From assembly GCA_948146395.1 (NCBI GenBank), contig OX411556.1:4315083-4379082 (forward strand): a stretch of DNA of 64,000 nucleotides, read 5' to 3'. Position 1 is the stretch's first letter. The number at the start of each line of letters is the position of its first letter. Shown in pieces: positions 31,560 to 41,000 of the stretch. The translations under genes and the position numbers were made by a program. A model generated the notes under the pieces. The model made no database searches, had not been told where the DNA came from, and worked only from the letters and a program-made list of their open reading frames with translations. This DNA is from Fragum whitleyi. Its lineage: Eukaryota > Mollusca > Bivalvia > Cardiida > Cardiidae.

Positions 31560-32090
31560 GGCTTTCTAGTTGTTTAACCCAAGGGCTGGATCATGTTAAG
31601 ACGCCTAATCCAATAGGTCTCATGACATGCTCAAAATGCCGGAATGCAAAATGTAGGCGAGACAAAACTGCCGATCAACAAGTGCATGAACTTGCATAGA
31701 TCTGATTGGAAAACCCGTCGATTCAGTATATCTCCCGTGGCAGAGCATTTCCATGGCGATGGTCACTCATACTATGACGTTGTCCTTTGTTGCATTGAGG
31801 CAAACGCTGAATGGAAAGACAAGCAACGCAAAGCACAGAAAACCTCTTGGATTAGACATCTTAACACGACCCAGCCATTTGGGATAAACAAAAACAACGT
31901 ATAATCATTCAGGGCAAGTAAGACCTGCTTATTAACCTACTTGTCTGACCTGTATATATTCCGCTAGCGTGTTAAAATAGGCTTGACCTTTCATTTTTTA
32001 TTGTCAGCTCTTATTGAACCCTTGATGATGAAACATTGAGTTTCGAAAGCGCCATGGTCGTTAAATGATGAGGCCATTTACATATATTTC
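31560..32090 (+). pseudogene. Penelope-like retroelement fragment: GIY-YIG endonuclease end and 3' tail
   Basis: A Cys motif MTCSKCRNA (31620-31650) is followed, after a 1-base shift, by QNVGETKLPINKCMNLH (GIY-YIG type, normally YVGET), RRFSISPVAEHFHGDGHSYY and SWIRHLNTTQPFGINKNNV, stopping at 31902-31904. This order of C-x2-C, VGET, HRSD, HF...GH, WI..L.T..PFGIN is the C-terminal endonuclease of Penelope-like elements. No reverse transcriptase remains upstream, where the 166-bp repeat array abuts. The downstream tail carries a possible hammerhead-like core near 32022-32058. Dead fragment. Confidence 0.78.
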
Positions 32091-32112
32091 ATCGGAACAA
32101 CAAAAGCTTTCT

Positions 32113-32142
32113 TTTCACGAGTGGCGATGCCACGAAAAGAAA
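32113..32142. repeat. Short hairpin with GCGATGC cap
   Basis: TTTCTTTTCACGAGTG-GCGATGC-CACGAAAAGAAA: near-complementary arms around a GCGATGC turn. It is one of several such mini-hairpins in the window. Confidence 0.7.
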
Positions 32143-32349
32143 TTTAATTTTTGTTGTTTACGAAATAAAATATTTATCTATCTTACTCGAATAACAAATG
32201 ATTAACATTTTAGGACAAATTTTATCTTTCAAGCACGTCATTTTACATATAATTGTTAAAGATATGCTAAGATGACGTCACTTATTGAGCTCCGCTTAGA
32301 CGTCAGAATTGTATGAAATGAACGAGAGTGTAGTATAAGTATTTGTTAT

Positions 32350-33498
32350 TATACGCCCGAAGGGTCGTATTATGTTCTGGCCCCGGTCGTCCGTCCGTCT
32401 GTCCGTCTGTCTGTCCGTCCGTCCGTCCGTCTGTCCGTCCGTTAACAATTTTTGTGTGCGCAACTCTTCCTAAACTATCCATGGGAATGAGTTGAAACTT
32501 GGCACAATTACTCTCTATCATGTCTAGTTGTGCATTAGACCTTTGAAATTCAAATCGCTCCAGTCGTTCCTGAAAAAATCTTGAATTATCTGCCCTTATA
32601 TTTAACGAGAATTACTATTTTTTGTAGGCGCAACTCCTCCTAAACTATCAATGGGAATGAGCTGAAACTAAACACTCCTATGATGTTAGTTGTACATGAG
32701 TCCTTAGAAATTCAAATGGCTCCAGTCATTCCAGAGAAATCTTGAATTATCTGCTCTTGAATTAAACGAAAATCTTTTGTGTGCAGCTCCTTAACTATCA
32801 ATTTAAATGAGCTGAAACTAGACACAATTACTCTCTATGATGTCTAGTTATGCATGAGACTTTTCAATGTAAAATGCTCCAGTCATTCCTGAGAAATCTT
32901 TAATTATCTGCCCTTGAGTTGAATGAAAAAAAAAAAAATAAATAAAAAATGTCAGCTCACTTTCTCCTACATTTTGGATGGGAATAAAAGGAAACTTGCC
33001 ACAATGACTCTGTAGGTTGTTTATTTGTGATTAGGACTAATTATTTTTCACATGTTAAGTAGTTCCTGATTTATCTGCCCATTACTTCACAAAATTGTTT
33101 AAAATTACAGATTTTTTTTGTGTGTGCACAACTCCTACAAATTTGATTGGATTGAAATGAATCTTGCCACAATGTAACCCTGATATTTGGTTGAACTTAA
33201 GACTTCAGAAATTCAAAAAGCTTGGGTCTTTCTTGTATTATCTGCCCTTGAATTGTTTGAATTTCACTAAATTTCTTTTGTGAGCACCTGGTGATACTTT
33301 GGATTGGAATGAACTGAAACTTACAAAATGGCTGTTTGGCGTATAGTTGTACATAAAACCATTTTCAATTTACACTCAAACGGTCATACTATGTTATGGC
33401 CCCAGTCGTCTGTCTGTCTGTCTGCAATTTTTCTAGCTATCATTCAAGCTCACGTTACTGACAAGCCAAGGTTACTGACAAGCCCCATCGGGCGTATA
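32350..33498 (+). mobile_element. 1.15-kb element of ~165-bp tandem units between short TIRs
   Basis: The ends TATACGCCCGAAGGG and CCCATCGGGCGTATA (33484-33498) are inverted repeats. After the left end comes a GTCCGTCCGTCTG tract (32388-32442). Six diverged units follow, marked by CAACTCCTCCTAAACTATC, GGGAATGAGCTGAAAC and AATTATCTGCCCTT, with starts near 32461, 32631, 32784, 32953, 33129 and 33284 (153-176 bp apart). A second head-like stretch, GTCATACTATGTTATGGCCC, occurs near 33382. Non-coding. The TIR-bounded tandem structure suggests a non-autonomous DNA element whose interior amplified. Confidence 0.78.
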
Positions 33499-33679
33499 TG
33501 CGCCGCTCTGCGAAGTTCTTGTTAAGTTTACTGGGTAGGCGGTTCGTTTATCAAATGATAATCGAAAGCTGTTTTTCGTTAATCCAAGAAAAAGCATTAA
33601 GGCATGTGCTTTTTTTGGAAGATTCTTTCTCGCCAAGTCACGAGAAATGGGTATGGAATTACATAGAATTGAAATTGAG

Positions 33680-33890
33680 ATTTTACGTCGCTTTCAACAA
33701 TCTTTCAGTTAAATCGCGTCGGTGGAGGACCTAACAAGTAATTCCTGGTATTACTCATACCAGTACAGCCATCACATCCTTTACTAGCCTCATGCTGCTA
33801 TACCGCATAGGTCTACGATGAGTGCCGCGGCGGTAATCGAGTCTTGGACCTTTCGAATGATAGTGCGACGCGGTATGACGGTGGCGGAAT
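33680..33890 (-). mobile_element. SINE S1 with degenerate tRNA-like head
   Basis: Complement of the S1 body (GTCGCTTTCAACAATCTTTC, GGACCTAAC, TTCCTGGTATTACTC), then the linker ATAGGTCTACGATGAGTG. A degraded head follows at 33830-33885 (B-box-like GACTCGATTAC, acceptor-like GCCACCGTCA on the minus strand). Confidence 0.75.
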
Positions 33891-34109
33891 GTGTTTGGCA
33901 AAATGCTTGCAATTAGTAAGTAAATGTCCTCATCATAATTAGTGTCAACTAGAACTTCTTTGATCAAATTTAGATGTATGCTAACTCTTACACTTTTTGC
34001 ATAAGCAATATCCGTGTACTCACATAATTTGTAAAGGGGTGCTATATTTTCGTCGGAAATGGGGTGTTTGTTATCCATGTATCAAATTAATTCCATGTTA
34101 TTAATGTCT

Positions 34110-34260
34110 TCCTTATAATATTTGAGCCTGTGCATGGGGTTTCCAACGATTTCAAATATGCGCAAAGTAAAGACCCTGACCAGCCTGTACATCAGCACAG
34201 TCTGACAGAGTTTTCACTCTGTACTTAGTAGATAGATAAGGTCTTAAAGTGTCTGTAGTT
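34110..34260. repeat. Dispersed repeat with GACCAGCCTG core
   Basis: GTTTCCAACGATTTCAAATA, TGCGCAAAGTAAAGACCCTG and ACCAGCCTGTACATCAGCAC correspond to 59300-59400 (ATTTCCAACAATTTCAAATG, TGCACAAAGAAAAAACATTG, GCTAGTCTGTGCATTCGCAT). This is a shared repeat family, boundaries not determined. Confidence 0.55.
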
Positions 34261-34744
34261 ACTCAGGTAACTTTATATTTACAGTATGTGGCTGTCTACG
34301 CTGCTCAATGTTTGCACCTCACGAATATTTCAAATTGTTGAAAAAATTCGCGCACAGTCTCATTTGTAACATCGCCGAAATTTAACCTTTTGCGTGGCTA
34401 TTTAAAACACTTTTTTCTTCAGAATTGATCTAAAAAGAATCGTAATTTGTATAATTTTATAGAGAATTTTATTCAATTTCAATCAATGATGAATTAAAAA
34501 AAATATAACTGTCTAAAAAAGATGTCAATCTGATTGTAAAGAGAACAACAATGCTTCTAGTAAACAACAGAAAGATAAAATCTGTGATTATTGGGCTAAA
34601 ATACACATTAAAAAAGCAATATCACATACTAGCATCACAACAGAAGGGGAACGATTCTCATCAAATACTAGACTGTAACTTACAAAAAGATCATGTAAGA
34701 TTATTAAGGTAAAAACACGGCAGATGGTTTTCAGGACTCTCCGT

Positions 34745-35280
34745 AAAATAACGGATATACTGTAACTTATTTTGGCATCTTTTTTCCAGCGTAGCAACTT
34801 AGAACAAAACCTTGACAATATGCGAAAGATGAGGTCATATTCTGTGAAAGTTTCATCGTAATCAAACCATATTATTGCGTAAAACAAAGTTTGTGAATTG
34901 AAGGCCCCTTTTTCATGACGCGGAAAAAATCACAAAACCTGCCTACTAAGGCCAGCTGCCTGGGAATATTCTGTGGAATGTTTTTTTTTACATTAAAATC
35001 CGACCACTAAAAGGATAAGTTGCGTTGCGTGGTTATAAAGACTCCGTTTTCCCGTGATACGGCCAGAAATATTACAAAACCCCGACAACGCACACAAAGT
35101 CAGGTGACAAGGAACATCATTCTGTGAAAATTTCATACAAATCGACGATAAATGTCGGATGAGTTGCGTTCACAAAATATTTGTAGACGTATGGACAGAC
35201 TTGCGGAAAGACAGAATGTACCAATATACGACCACATTCGGTGGCATAAAAAAAGGGACAACATACTTTTCCCCCAGTGT
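34745..35280 (+). repeat. Dispersed repeat with TCTGTGAAAATTTCAT units
   Basis: TTCTGTGAAAGTTTCATCGT (34840s) and TTCTGTGAAAATTTCATACA (35120s) mark two diverged units. GGCCCCTTTTTCATGACGC (34903-34921) recurs with one extra base at 54250. The frame at 35152-35469 starts inside this repeat and is not a gene. Confidence 0.5.
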
Positions 35281-36210
35281 TACATCTTTTGTGATATTGG
35301 TTGCTTTTGTGAACAAAAGTGCCTAGCTACTCACTTCCGACCAACAATTTATTGCCTATTATCTGTTTACCCTTTGCCTGCTATATTCAAATTAATTTTT
35401 CAAGATATTTACGTATTTGGACGCACTTCAAGCAGTCTGGCGCAAGTTTTTCCTACAATAATTAAGTAAAAAACATGCGCGTGTGTATCCTTAGATCAGG
35501 GCCAAAGGTTATAAAACTTTTTCTCGGGAAGTTTTGAAGTTTATACGCACTCACAAGCCGATCAACATAGAAGATATAGGAAAAAGGCTATATGTGGACT
35601 GTTACAAATGATGGATGTCCACCGTCCGCTCCCCTTTTCTATGAGTTGAGCGTTGGTGAATTATCAAAACATCGCGACTACAGCTTGAATAAGATGTAGG
35701 TATCTATGTTATGACCATTGATAAACAATACCTTTCGAAAGTTGATTTTTTATTTCTACGCATTTGCATTATTTACGTTAAGTAGTTATACCCTTGGTGG
35801 TTGTGATAAACAAAATCATCCAAAACTTAGCTCTGGCAGACAAATTAATGTTGCCTTCGCCAATTTTGTCGAACGAAGGGTAACGAGCGTTATACTTACC
35901 AAATCGAGAAGAGGCTATCGAGTCAATACCCCATTGACACGTGAAGATGGCATTCGCCAAGAAAGAGAAAGTAGCCGAGAATACATATATATTTAGATAT
36001 AGTTAGAAGTGACATGATGAAAATGTTCGCAAAATATGTTGAAATGGTAGGCAAGTTTAGATGTATACAAATTGAGGAAACATTTAAAATGTTCGAAACA
36101 ATAGTGTAATCTTGAACTTGTGACAGCAATCGGGATCAATTTAGTTTCTTTAAGATTAACGTCGGATTTACGCCGAGGTCCGATCAAAGATTGGTCGAAG
36201 GTGTTCCAAA
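35281..36210. other. No recognisable gene (unassigned)
   Basis: AT-rich sequence with short frames on both strands (for example 35718-35996 and 35993-36316). None resembles a known protein. Confidence 0.45.
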
Positions 36211-36216
36211 ACGGTA

Positions 36217-36266
36217 GACTGGTTCTACTGTCGAGTATCATACATGAATCGACAGTAGGACCAGTC
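36217..36266. repeat. 18-bp-stem hairpin
   Basis: GACTGGTTCTACTGTCGA (36217-36234) and TCGACAGTAGGACCAGTC (36249-36266) pair with one mismatch around a 14-nt loop. The ACTGGT...ACCAGT outer pairing resembles the centre of the M2 MITE, but the rest differs. Confidence 0.85.
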
Positions 36267-36433
36267 CACGAAATCGGTTGAAAGGATCGCGAAGTATTTC
36301 GTGAAGTACAGATCACATGACCGCCACATAGAACACGTGATTACCATATAAGAATAAGGCAAAACACAAAACAAATTCGTAGACGATTTATTTCCCTATT
36401 TTTCGAGCAGTAAAAGCAACTAAGAGATAGTTT

Positions 36434-37310
36434 TGTGACGTGCACCGAGCGGATTTATATTTTTGTAAGCACGTCAACACTGGGTTATGCCCAGTCAGTT
36501 CTGTACTGAACCAAATGGTACAGAACCAAGTACAAGACGAACTTGTCTTATACTAAATTCAAGTTTTAAACTGCCTATCAATAACAACACTGGGCTAAGT
36601 ATAAGACGGGATAGCCTTATACTAGACCAGTATTGTATCAACCAACCCACGTTGTATTAAACCGGTATAAAACGGGGTTAGTACAGGACGGGGACAATAC
36701 CTTGTATTATACCAACGACCTTATACAAGGCAATATAAGCTTGGCTACTGTTCAAACCGGGAGAAATTGTGGACAAGTATGTGACCCAACAACTCTGAGC
36801 GTCCGCTGCAACTCTGAGGGTCAGCAAATTATGTCCACCAGCGTATTCCCAAATAAGAACAATCGCTAGCTATTTGAGTTCCAAGTGCTCGATGTGAAGA
36901 CCAAGCACGAACTGATAAAATCTGGCGATTCACCTCCTTTTATACCCGAAAATAGTCACGTGCAAGAAACCAATCTGTGGTCCTCGGTGCCGTTCGTTAA
37001 ACGTAACTTTAACGTACTTTAATGAGCGTCTACCCACAGAGAACAATGCAGACGTCTAGATGATAATTACCCCATAAAAGCCGATATCTCAATAGATATC
37101 GTTCGAAGAAGGGTTAAACAATAGGGTTCGGTAATTTCATCCAGGACAAATCAAATCGGGGTATAAATAAAGGAGGATATCCATAAGTCTCTTCACAATC
37201 AAGTCTAGAAAATCCCGTTTTTCACAAAACGATGATCATTTCAGATTTCTTAGACTAGAGACTTACTAGACTGGAAGCTTTCGAGTAGTCAACCCGGCCT
37301 TTCCGTCACA
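36434..37310 (-). repeat. LTR (3' LTR in element orientation)
   Basis: 877 bp. On the minus strand it has a TATA-like GGTATAAAAGG at 36935-36945, about 365 bp from the U3 end, a sensible promoter position. Several short hairpins lie near the R/U5 side, for example TTCTGTAC...GTACAGAA at 36503-36529. The last codons of the gag frame lie inside this LTR (stop at 37289). Confidence 0.93.
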
Positions 37311-39028
37311 CTACCCACGGCTCCGACTATAGCGTCCTCGCGTGGTTCACCAGATTTAAAACCCATATGGTTATTCAAGGACAATCCTGTCTTTTGAGCT
37401 CGGCCGCTACCAAGATGTTTTGTCCTCTTCATATGTCTTGTGAGATACTTCTTCTTCACATAAGATTTCCCACAACAGACACAAACATAACTGTTGCAAG
37501 GCTTTACTGACTTTACAAAGCGCCTTGATAACTCAGCTACAGGACCAGAGCTAGATGATTGTACATTGTTTCCCATACAATTTTCAACACAATCATCTGA
37601 GCTAGTACCGTCTTCTTTTCTATGATACTGACTTCTATCCTCACAATGGTCAACGGATGGTTTCAAAACAACCCCAGCATTCATTAAGGAAAACCCTGAA
37701 CGTTTCGGTACGTGTCTTGCCTTCTTGGACTTGGTTGGAACTTTAGACGACCTGTGTGTTGGTACTTTTACCAAAGCCGTACCCACGAAACCTGACGATG
37801 CTACATGTTTGGCTAACGGTTGTTTAGACTGCAAAGGTTTCTTTAGCCTGGGACAGGCTGGCCTAATGTGAGAAGAATCGCCACATTCATAGCAATAACG
37901 CTTTGAGGCATTTTTCTTTGCTTTCGGCTTTTGACTTATCCATGCATACTGTGTCTGAGACACTGAGAAAGAACCTGTTACCTTTTGACTCAGTGCTTTG
38001 AAAGCCTTACACAGTTCAGACACAGTGTGTTGAAGACTTTCAATCTGTCTCCCATATGTATTCATCTCGTCGTTTTGGTCTCTCCCCATAGTGCATACAT
38101 ATCCCGATGAACTACTGGGCTTTGACTCCTGCAATTTAGGACAACTAGGTCTCAAATGCATTTCTGAACCACACTCGTAGCAACGACGCTTTTGTTGACC
38201 AGACGGTTGGTTCTTGGGTTTACTCATATAACCCTGTTGCTTCCTACCAGTAGGAAGTTTGGGCTCAGGCGTTTGCAACTTTTCCCATGTCCTGAACTTA
38301 TCACAAAGTTCTGCAACTGCCTTCTGTAAGTTGCCAATATCCCGCCTACAAGAGTCATCTGATTTTTCACGGCTGTCTACATGACGAGTATAACCCTGCC
38401 TTTCTGCAAGTTTCAGCTCAGCCCTATTAAAGGCCTCTAACTCGACAGCGCGTCTAACGGCATCGTTCAAACAGGTTGGTCTAGCCTGTTTTATACGAAG
38501 CCTCATGTCAGAACTAACTAAAGAGTCGATGAACTGCTCTTTAGCAAGAGTTTCTCTGACATCCTGCGGAGCACTCGGGTATGCCATGCCCGTCAAATTG
38601 CGGATGTCTTGTGCTAGTTCTGACAAAGACTCAGAAGCTCTCTGTCGCCTTTCTTTGAGTTGCGTTCGATACAGCTCAGTTTGATTAGGCGGTGCAAAAC
38701 GGTCTTGTAACACATCTTTTAAGCCGTTGAAATCATGCAATGGGCCATCAAATGAGACGCCTAAGTTGCGTGCTTGACCTTGCAGGGATGCTGCAAGGTA
38801 CAATCCTTTGTCATATTCTGACCACCCATTTATTGTTGCACATACTTCAAAATGGGCTATGTAGTCATGCCATGAGCCAGAACCATCGTACTTATCTGGT
38901 TTCATGTGCAGACCAGTTCTAGACACCTTTGTGTCCAAACCAATGTTACCACTAGGGCTACACACGTTCCTACCCTGTGGTTTACGTCTAGTGACATACT
39001 CATAGTTTGGTACACTACCTGTTTCCAA
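37289..39028 (-). CDS. Gag polyprotein main frame: capsid domain, two CCHC modules, C2H2 finger
   Basis: A 579-codon frame, open upstream to the A7 run near 39062. Residues 40-205 are a retrotransposon Gag capsid-type domain (MKPDKYDGSGSWHDYIAHFE, LAASLQGQA, RFAPPNQTELYR, EQFIDSL). Two CCHC zinc knuckles, C-x2-C-x4-H-x4-C, lie at 283-296 and 379-392. Each follows a similar helix (231-250 and 329-349), so a module of about 97 residues is duplicated. A C2H2 finger (C516, C519, H532, H538) lies near the end. Gag assembles the particle and binds element RNA. The C2H2 finger is unusual for Gag. The stop is inside the LTR, leaving no room for pol. The frame starts in GHRPSPVLETGS without an ATG, so translation must come from the upstream coiled-coil frame or another start. 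Confidence 0.92.
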   Translation of the reverse strand: METGSVPNYEYVTRRKPQGRNVCSPSGNIGLDTKVSRTGLHMKPDKYDGSGSWHDYIAHFEVCATINGWSEYDKGLYLAASLQGQARNLGVSFDGPLHDFNGLKDVLQDRFAPPNQTELYRTQLKERRQRASESLSELAQDIRNLTGMAYPSAPQDVRETLAKEQFIDSLVSSDMRLRIKQARPTCLNDAVRRAVELEAFNRAELKLAERQGYTRHVDSREKSDDSCRRDIGNLQKAVAELCDKFRTWEKLQTPEPKLPTGRKQQGYMSKPKNQPSGQQKRRCYECGSEMHLRPSCPKLQESKPSSSSGYVCTMGRDQNDEMNTYGRQIESLQHTVSELCKAFKALSQKVTGSFSVSQTQYAWISQKPKAKKNASKRYCYECGDSSHIRPACPRLKKPLQSKQPLAKHVASSGFVGTALVKVPTHRSSKVPTKSKKARHVPKRSGFSLMNAGVVLKPSVDHCEDRSQYHRKEDGTSSDDCVENCMGNNVQSSSSGPVAELSRRFVKSVKPCNSYVCVCCGKSYVKKKYLTRHMKRTKHLGSGRAQKTGLSLNNHMGFKSGEPREDAIVGAVGSVTERPG

Positions 39029-39035
39029 AACTGGG

Positions 39036-39374
39036 CTAGGCCTGTGCCCAAGGTCTAATTGTTTTTTTACCTTGAGCAGTTTCGGAAGGTACAGGCTGAA
39101 ACGCCGATGGAGGAGGTGTCTCTGGCAGATGGGGGAGTGTTCTCTTCGGTCTAGTGTCTACATTCCCTGGTGTGGACGTATAGAACCTAGAAGAAGCCTG
39201 CTTTTGCTCAAACTCCTCCACACGAGTCCTTAGACCTAAGTTTTCACGTTGTAGGTCTTGCATCTGCCTAAGGAGCGCTTGTTCTGAACGGGCAAAACTG
39301 CGTTCATTTGACCCTCCAATCTCTGACAATTTGACATTGAGTCCATCCATGCCTTCAGTGCTTTGAAACGACAT
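39036..39374 (-). CDS. Gag N-terminal coiled-coil segment (frame-separated from main Gag)
   Basis: 112 codons from an ATG 82 nt inside the 5' LTR. Residues ~25-60 (SEQALLRQMQDLQRENLGLR, TRVEEFEQKQ) form a coiled coil; a proline-rich segment follows (PHLPETPPPSAFQPVPSE). It ends GKKTIRPWAQA-stop after a run of seven A residues. Removing one A, or a +1 shift there, would continue into the main Gag frame. It is therefore the likely N-terminus of Gag, split by an indel, an assembly error or a frameshift site. The first ATG after the primer-binding site supports it as the start. Confidence 0.8.
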   Translation of the reverse strand: MSFQSTEGMDGLNVKLSEIGGSNERSFARSEQALLRQMQDLQRENLGLRTRVEEFEQKQASSRFYTSTPGNVDTRPKRTLPHLPETPPPSAFQPVPSETAQGKKTIRPWAQA

Positions 39375-39432
39375 GGTTTGTTCAAAGTCTGAACAGGTAG
39401 TGGGTAAGAGATAGTTTGTCGGCTATCTAAAT

Positions 39433-39450
39433 ATCCCACCGCTGCCACCA
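39433..39450 (-). promoter_or_regulatory. Primer-binding site, tRNA-Leu type
   Basis: On the minus strand TGGTGGCAGCGGTGGGAT, 5 nt after the 5' LTR end. Its complement ATCCCACCGCTGCCA plus CCA equals the 3' end of animal tRNA-Leu (AAG/UAG class) as I know it. This fixes the element's orientation and its identity as an LTR retrotransposon. Confidence 0.88.
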
Positions 39451-39455
39451 AATTT

Positions 39456-40332
39456 TGTGACGTGCACCGAGCGGATTTATATTTTTGTAAGCGCGTCAAC
39501 ACTGGGTTATGCCCAGTCAGTTCTGTACTGAACCAAATGGTACAGAACCAAGTACAAGACGAACTTGTCTTATACTAAATTCAAGTTTTAAACTGCCTAT
39601 CAATAACAACACTGGGCTAAGTATAAGACGGGATAGCCTTATACTAGACCAGTATTGTATCAACCAACCCACGTTGTATTAAACCGGTATAAAACGGGGT
39701 TAGTACAGGACGGGGACAATACCTTGTATTATACCAACGACCTTATACAAGGCAATATAAGCTTGGCTACTGTTCAAACCGGGAGAAATTGTGGACAAGT
39801 ATGTGACCCAACAACTCTGAGCGTCCGCTGCAACTCTGAGGGTCAGCAAATTATGTCCACCAGCGTATTCCCAAATAAGAACAATCGCTAGCTATTTGAG
39901 TTCCAAGTGCTCGATGTGAAGACCAAGCACGAACTGATAAAATCTGGCGATTCACCTCCTTTTATACCCGAAAATAGTCACGTGCAAGAAACCAATCTGT
40001 GGTCCTCGGTGCCGTTCGTTAAACGTAACTTTAACGTACTTTAATGAGCGTCTACCCACAGAGAACAATGCAGACGTCTAGATGATAATTACCCCATAAA
40101 AGCCGATATCTCAATAGATATCGTTCGAAGAAGGGTTAAACAATAGGGTTCGGTAATTTCACCCAGGACAAATCAAATCGGGGTATAAATAAAGGAGGAT
40201 ATCCATAAGTCTCTTCACAATCAAGTCTAGAAAATCCCGTTTTTCACAAAACGATGATCATTTCAGATTTCTTAGACTAGAGACTTACTAGACTGGAAGC
40301 TTTCGAGTAGTCAACCCGGCCTTTCCGTCACA
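39456..40332 (-). repeat. LTR (5' LTR in element orientation)
   Basis: 877 bp, same length as the other LTR. The differences noticed are GCGCGTCAAC against GCACGTCAAC near the TGTGACG end and CACCCAGG against CATCCAGG. TATA-like GGTATAAAAGG on the minus strand lies at 39957-39967, placing the probable transcription start near 39930. Confidence 0.93.
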
Positions 40333-40336
40333 GTTT

Positions 40337-41000
40337 GGACGTCTTTAATGAATATATACATCATTTATATTACATGTATAATAAAATAAATTTCATTTAC
40401 AACTGATTTATTGTCCGCAACAAGTTGAGGAGAAAAATAATCCGGCGTAGAGATCATGTGATATATGTTACAAAAAACAAAAACAAAAACAACAACAACA
40501 ATAAAACCCCCCCCAAAAAATAGCAACCGGAATGGAATTGTATTTGGTTCATTTTGCGGTTTCGTTAAATCTATATTGCTACACATTCCAACATAAAAAA
40601 GATCGGAGAAAGGCCCCTCCAATTAAACGCACTATTTCAGTCAAGCAAACCTTTCTACTACTGTGTTAAGAATTCCCAGATAATTTGACCATCGAAGATG
40701 CAATATTTGTTTCCACCTGTAAAAAAAACAAAAACATAACAAATGAGAAAAATAACGATCTTAAAACATCTTTCATTAAAAATAAGTCAAGGTAAGGAAA
40801 ACACATTGTACCAATTAGCAAATGCATGCAATGAATGAAGTATTAGGAATGTTGTTATAATTGTATTATATTACATAGTCATTTATCATCACATATAGAA
40901 TAAATTCAAATAATTTTTCTTATCAATCTGTAAAACGACGTATCAGCTGAGTTAGATTCTGGACTTTCTTTCCCATATTCGAAAACATCAGATGATGTAG
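40337..41000. other. No recognisable gene (unassigned)
   Basis: AT-rich flank of the LTR element with an (AAAAAC)/(AAC) simple stretch near 40470-40505 and a CCCCCCCC run. Nothing coding recognised. Confidence 0.5.

Larger units (their letters stand above)
36434..40332 (-). mobile_element. Young gag-only LTR retrotransposon (TR-GAG type)
   Basis: A complete 3,899-bp element. Two 877-bp direct LTRs (36434-37310, 39456-40332) start TGTGACG and end CGTCACA and differ at about two positions by eye. It is flanked by the 4-bp duplication GTTT (36430-36433, 40333-40336). The internal 2,145 bp, read on the minus strand, has an 18-nt primer-binding site matching tRNA-Leu, then a coiled-coil/Gag coding region, and nothing else. 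There is no protease, reverse transcriptase, RNase H or integrase. The near-identity of the LTRs means very recent insertion, so a relative must supply pol in trans. The Gag type points to the Ty3/Gypsy side, as inference. Confidence 0.93.

Noticed and set aside
35152..35469. 105-codon frame with several cysteines
   Set aside because: It starts within a dispersed repeat (GATGAGTTGCGTTCACAAAA-type) and has no splice support or recognisable domain.
36633..36869. 78-codon frame present identically at 39655-39891
   Set aside because: It lies inside the LTRs on the strand opposite to gag and is duplicated only because the LTRs are. No recognisable domain.
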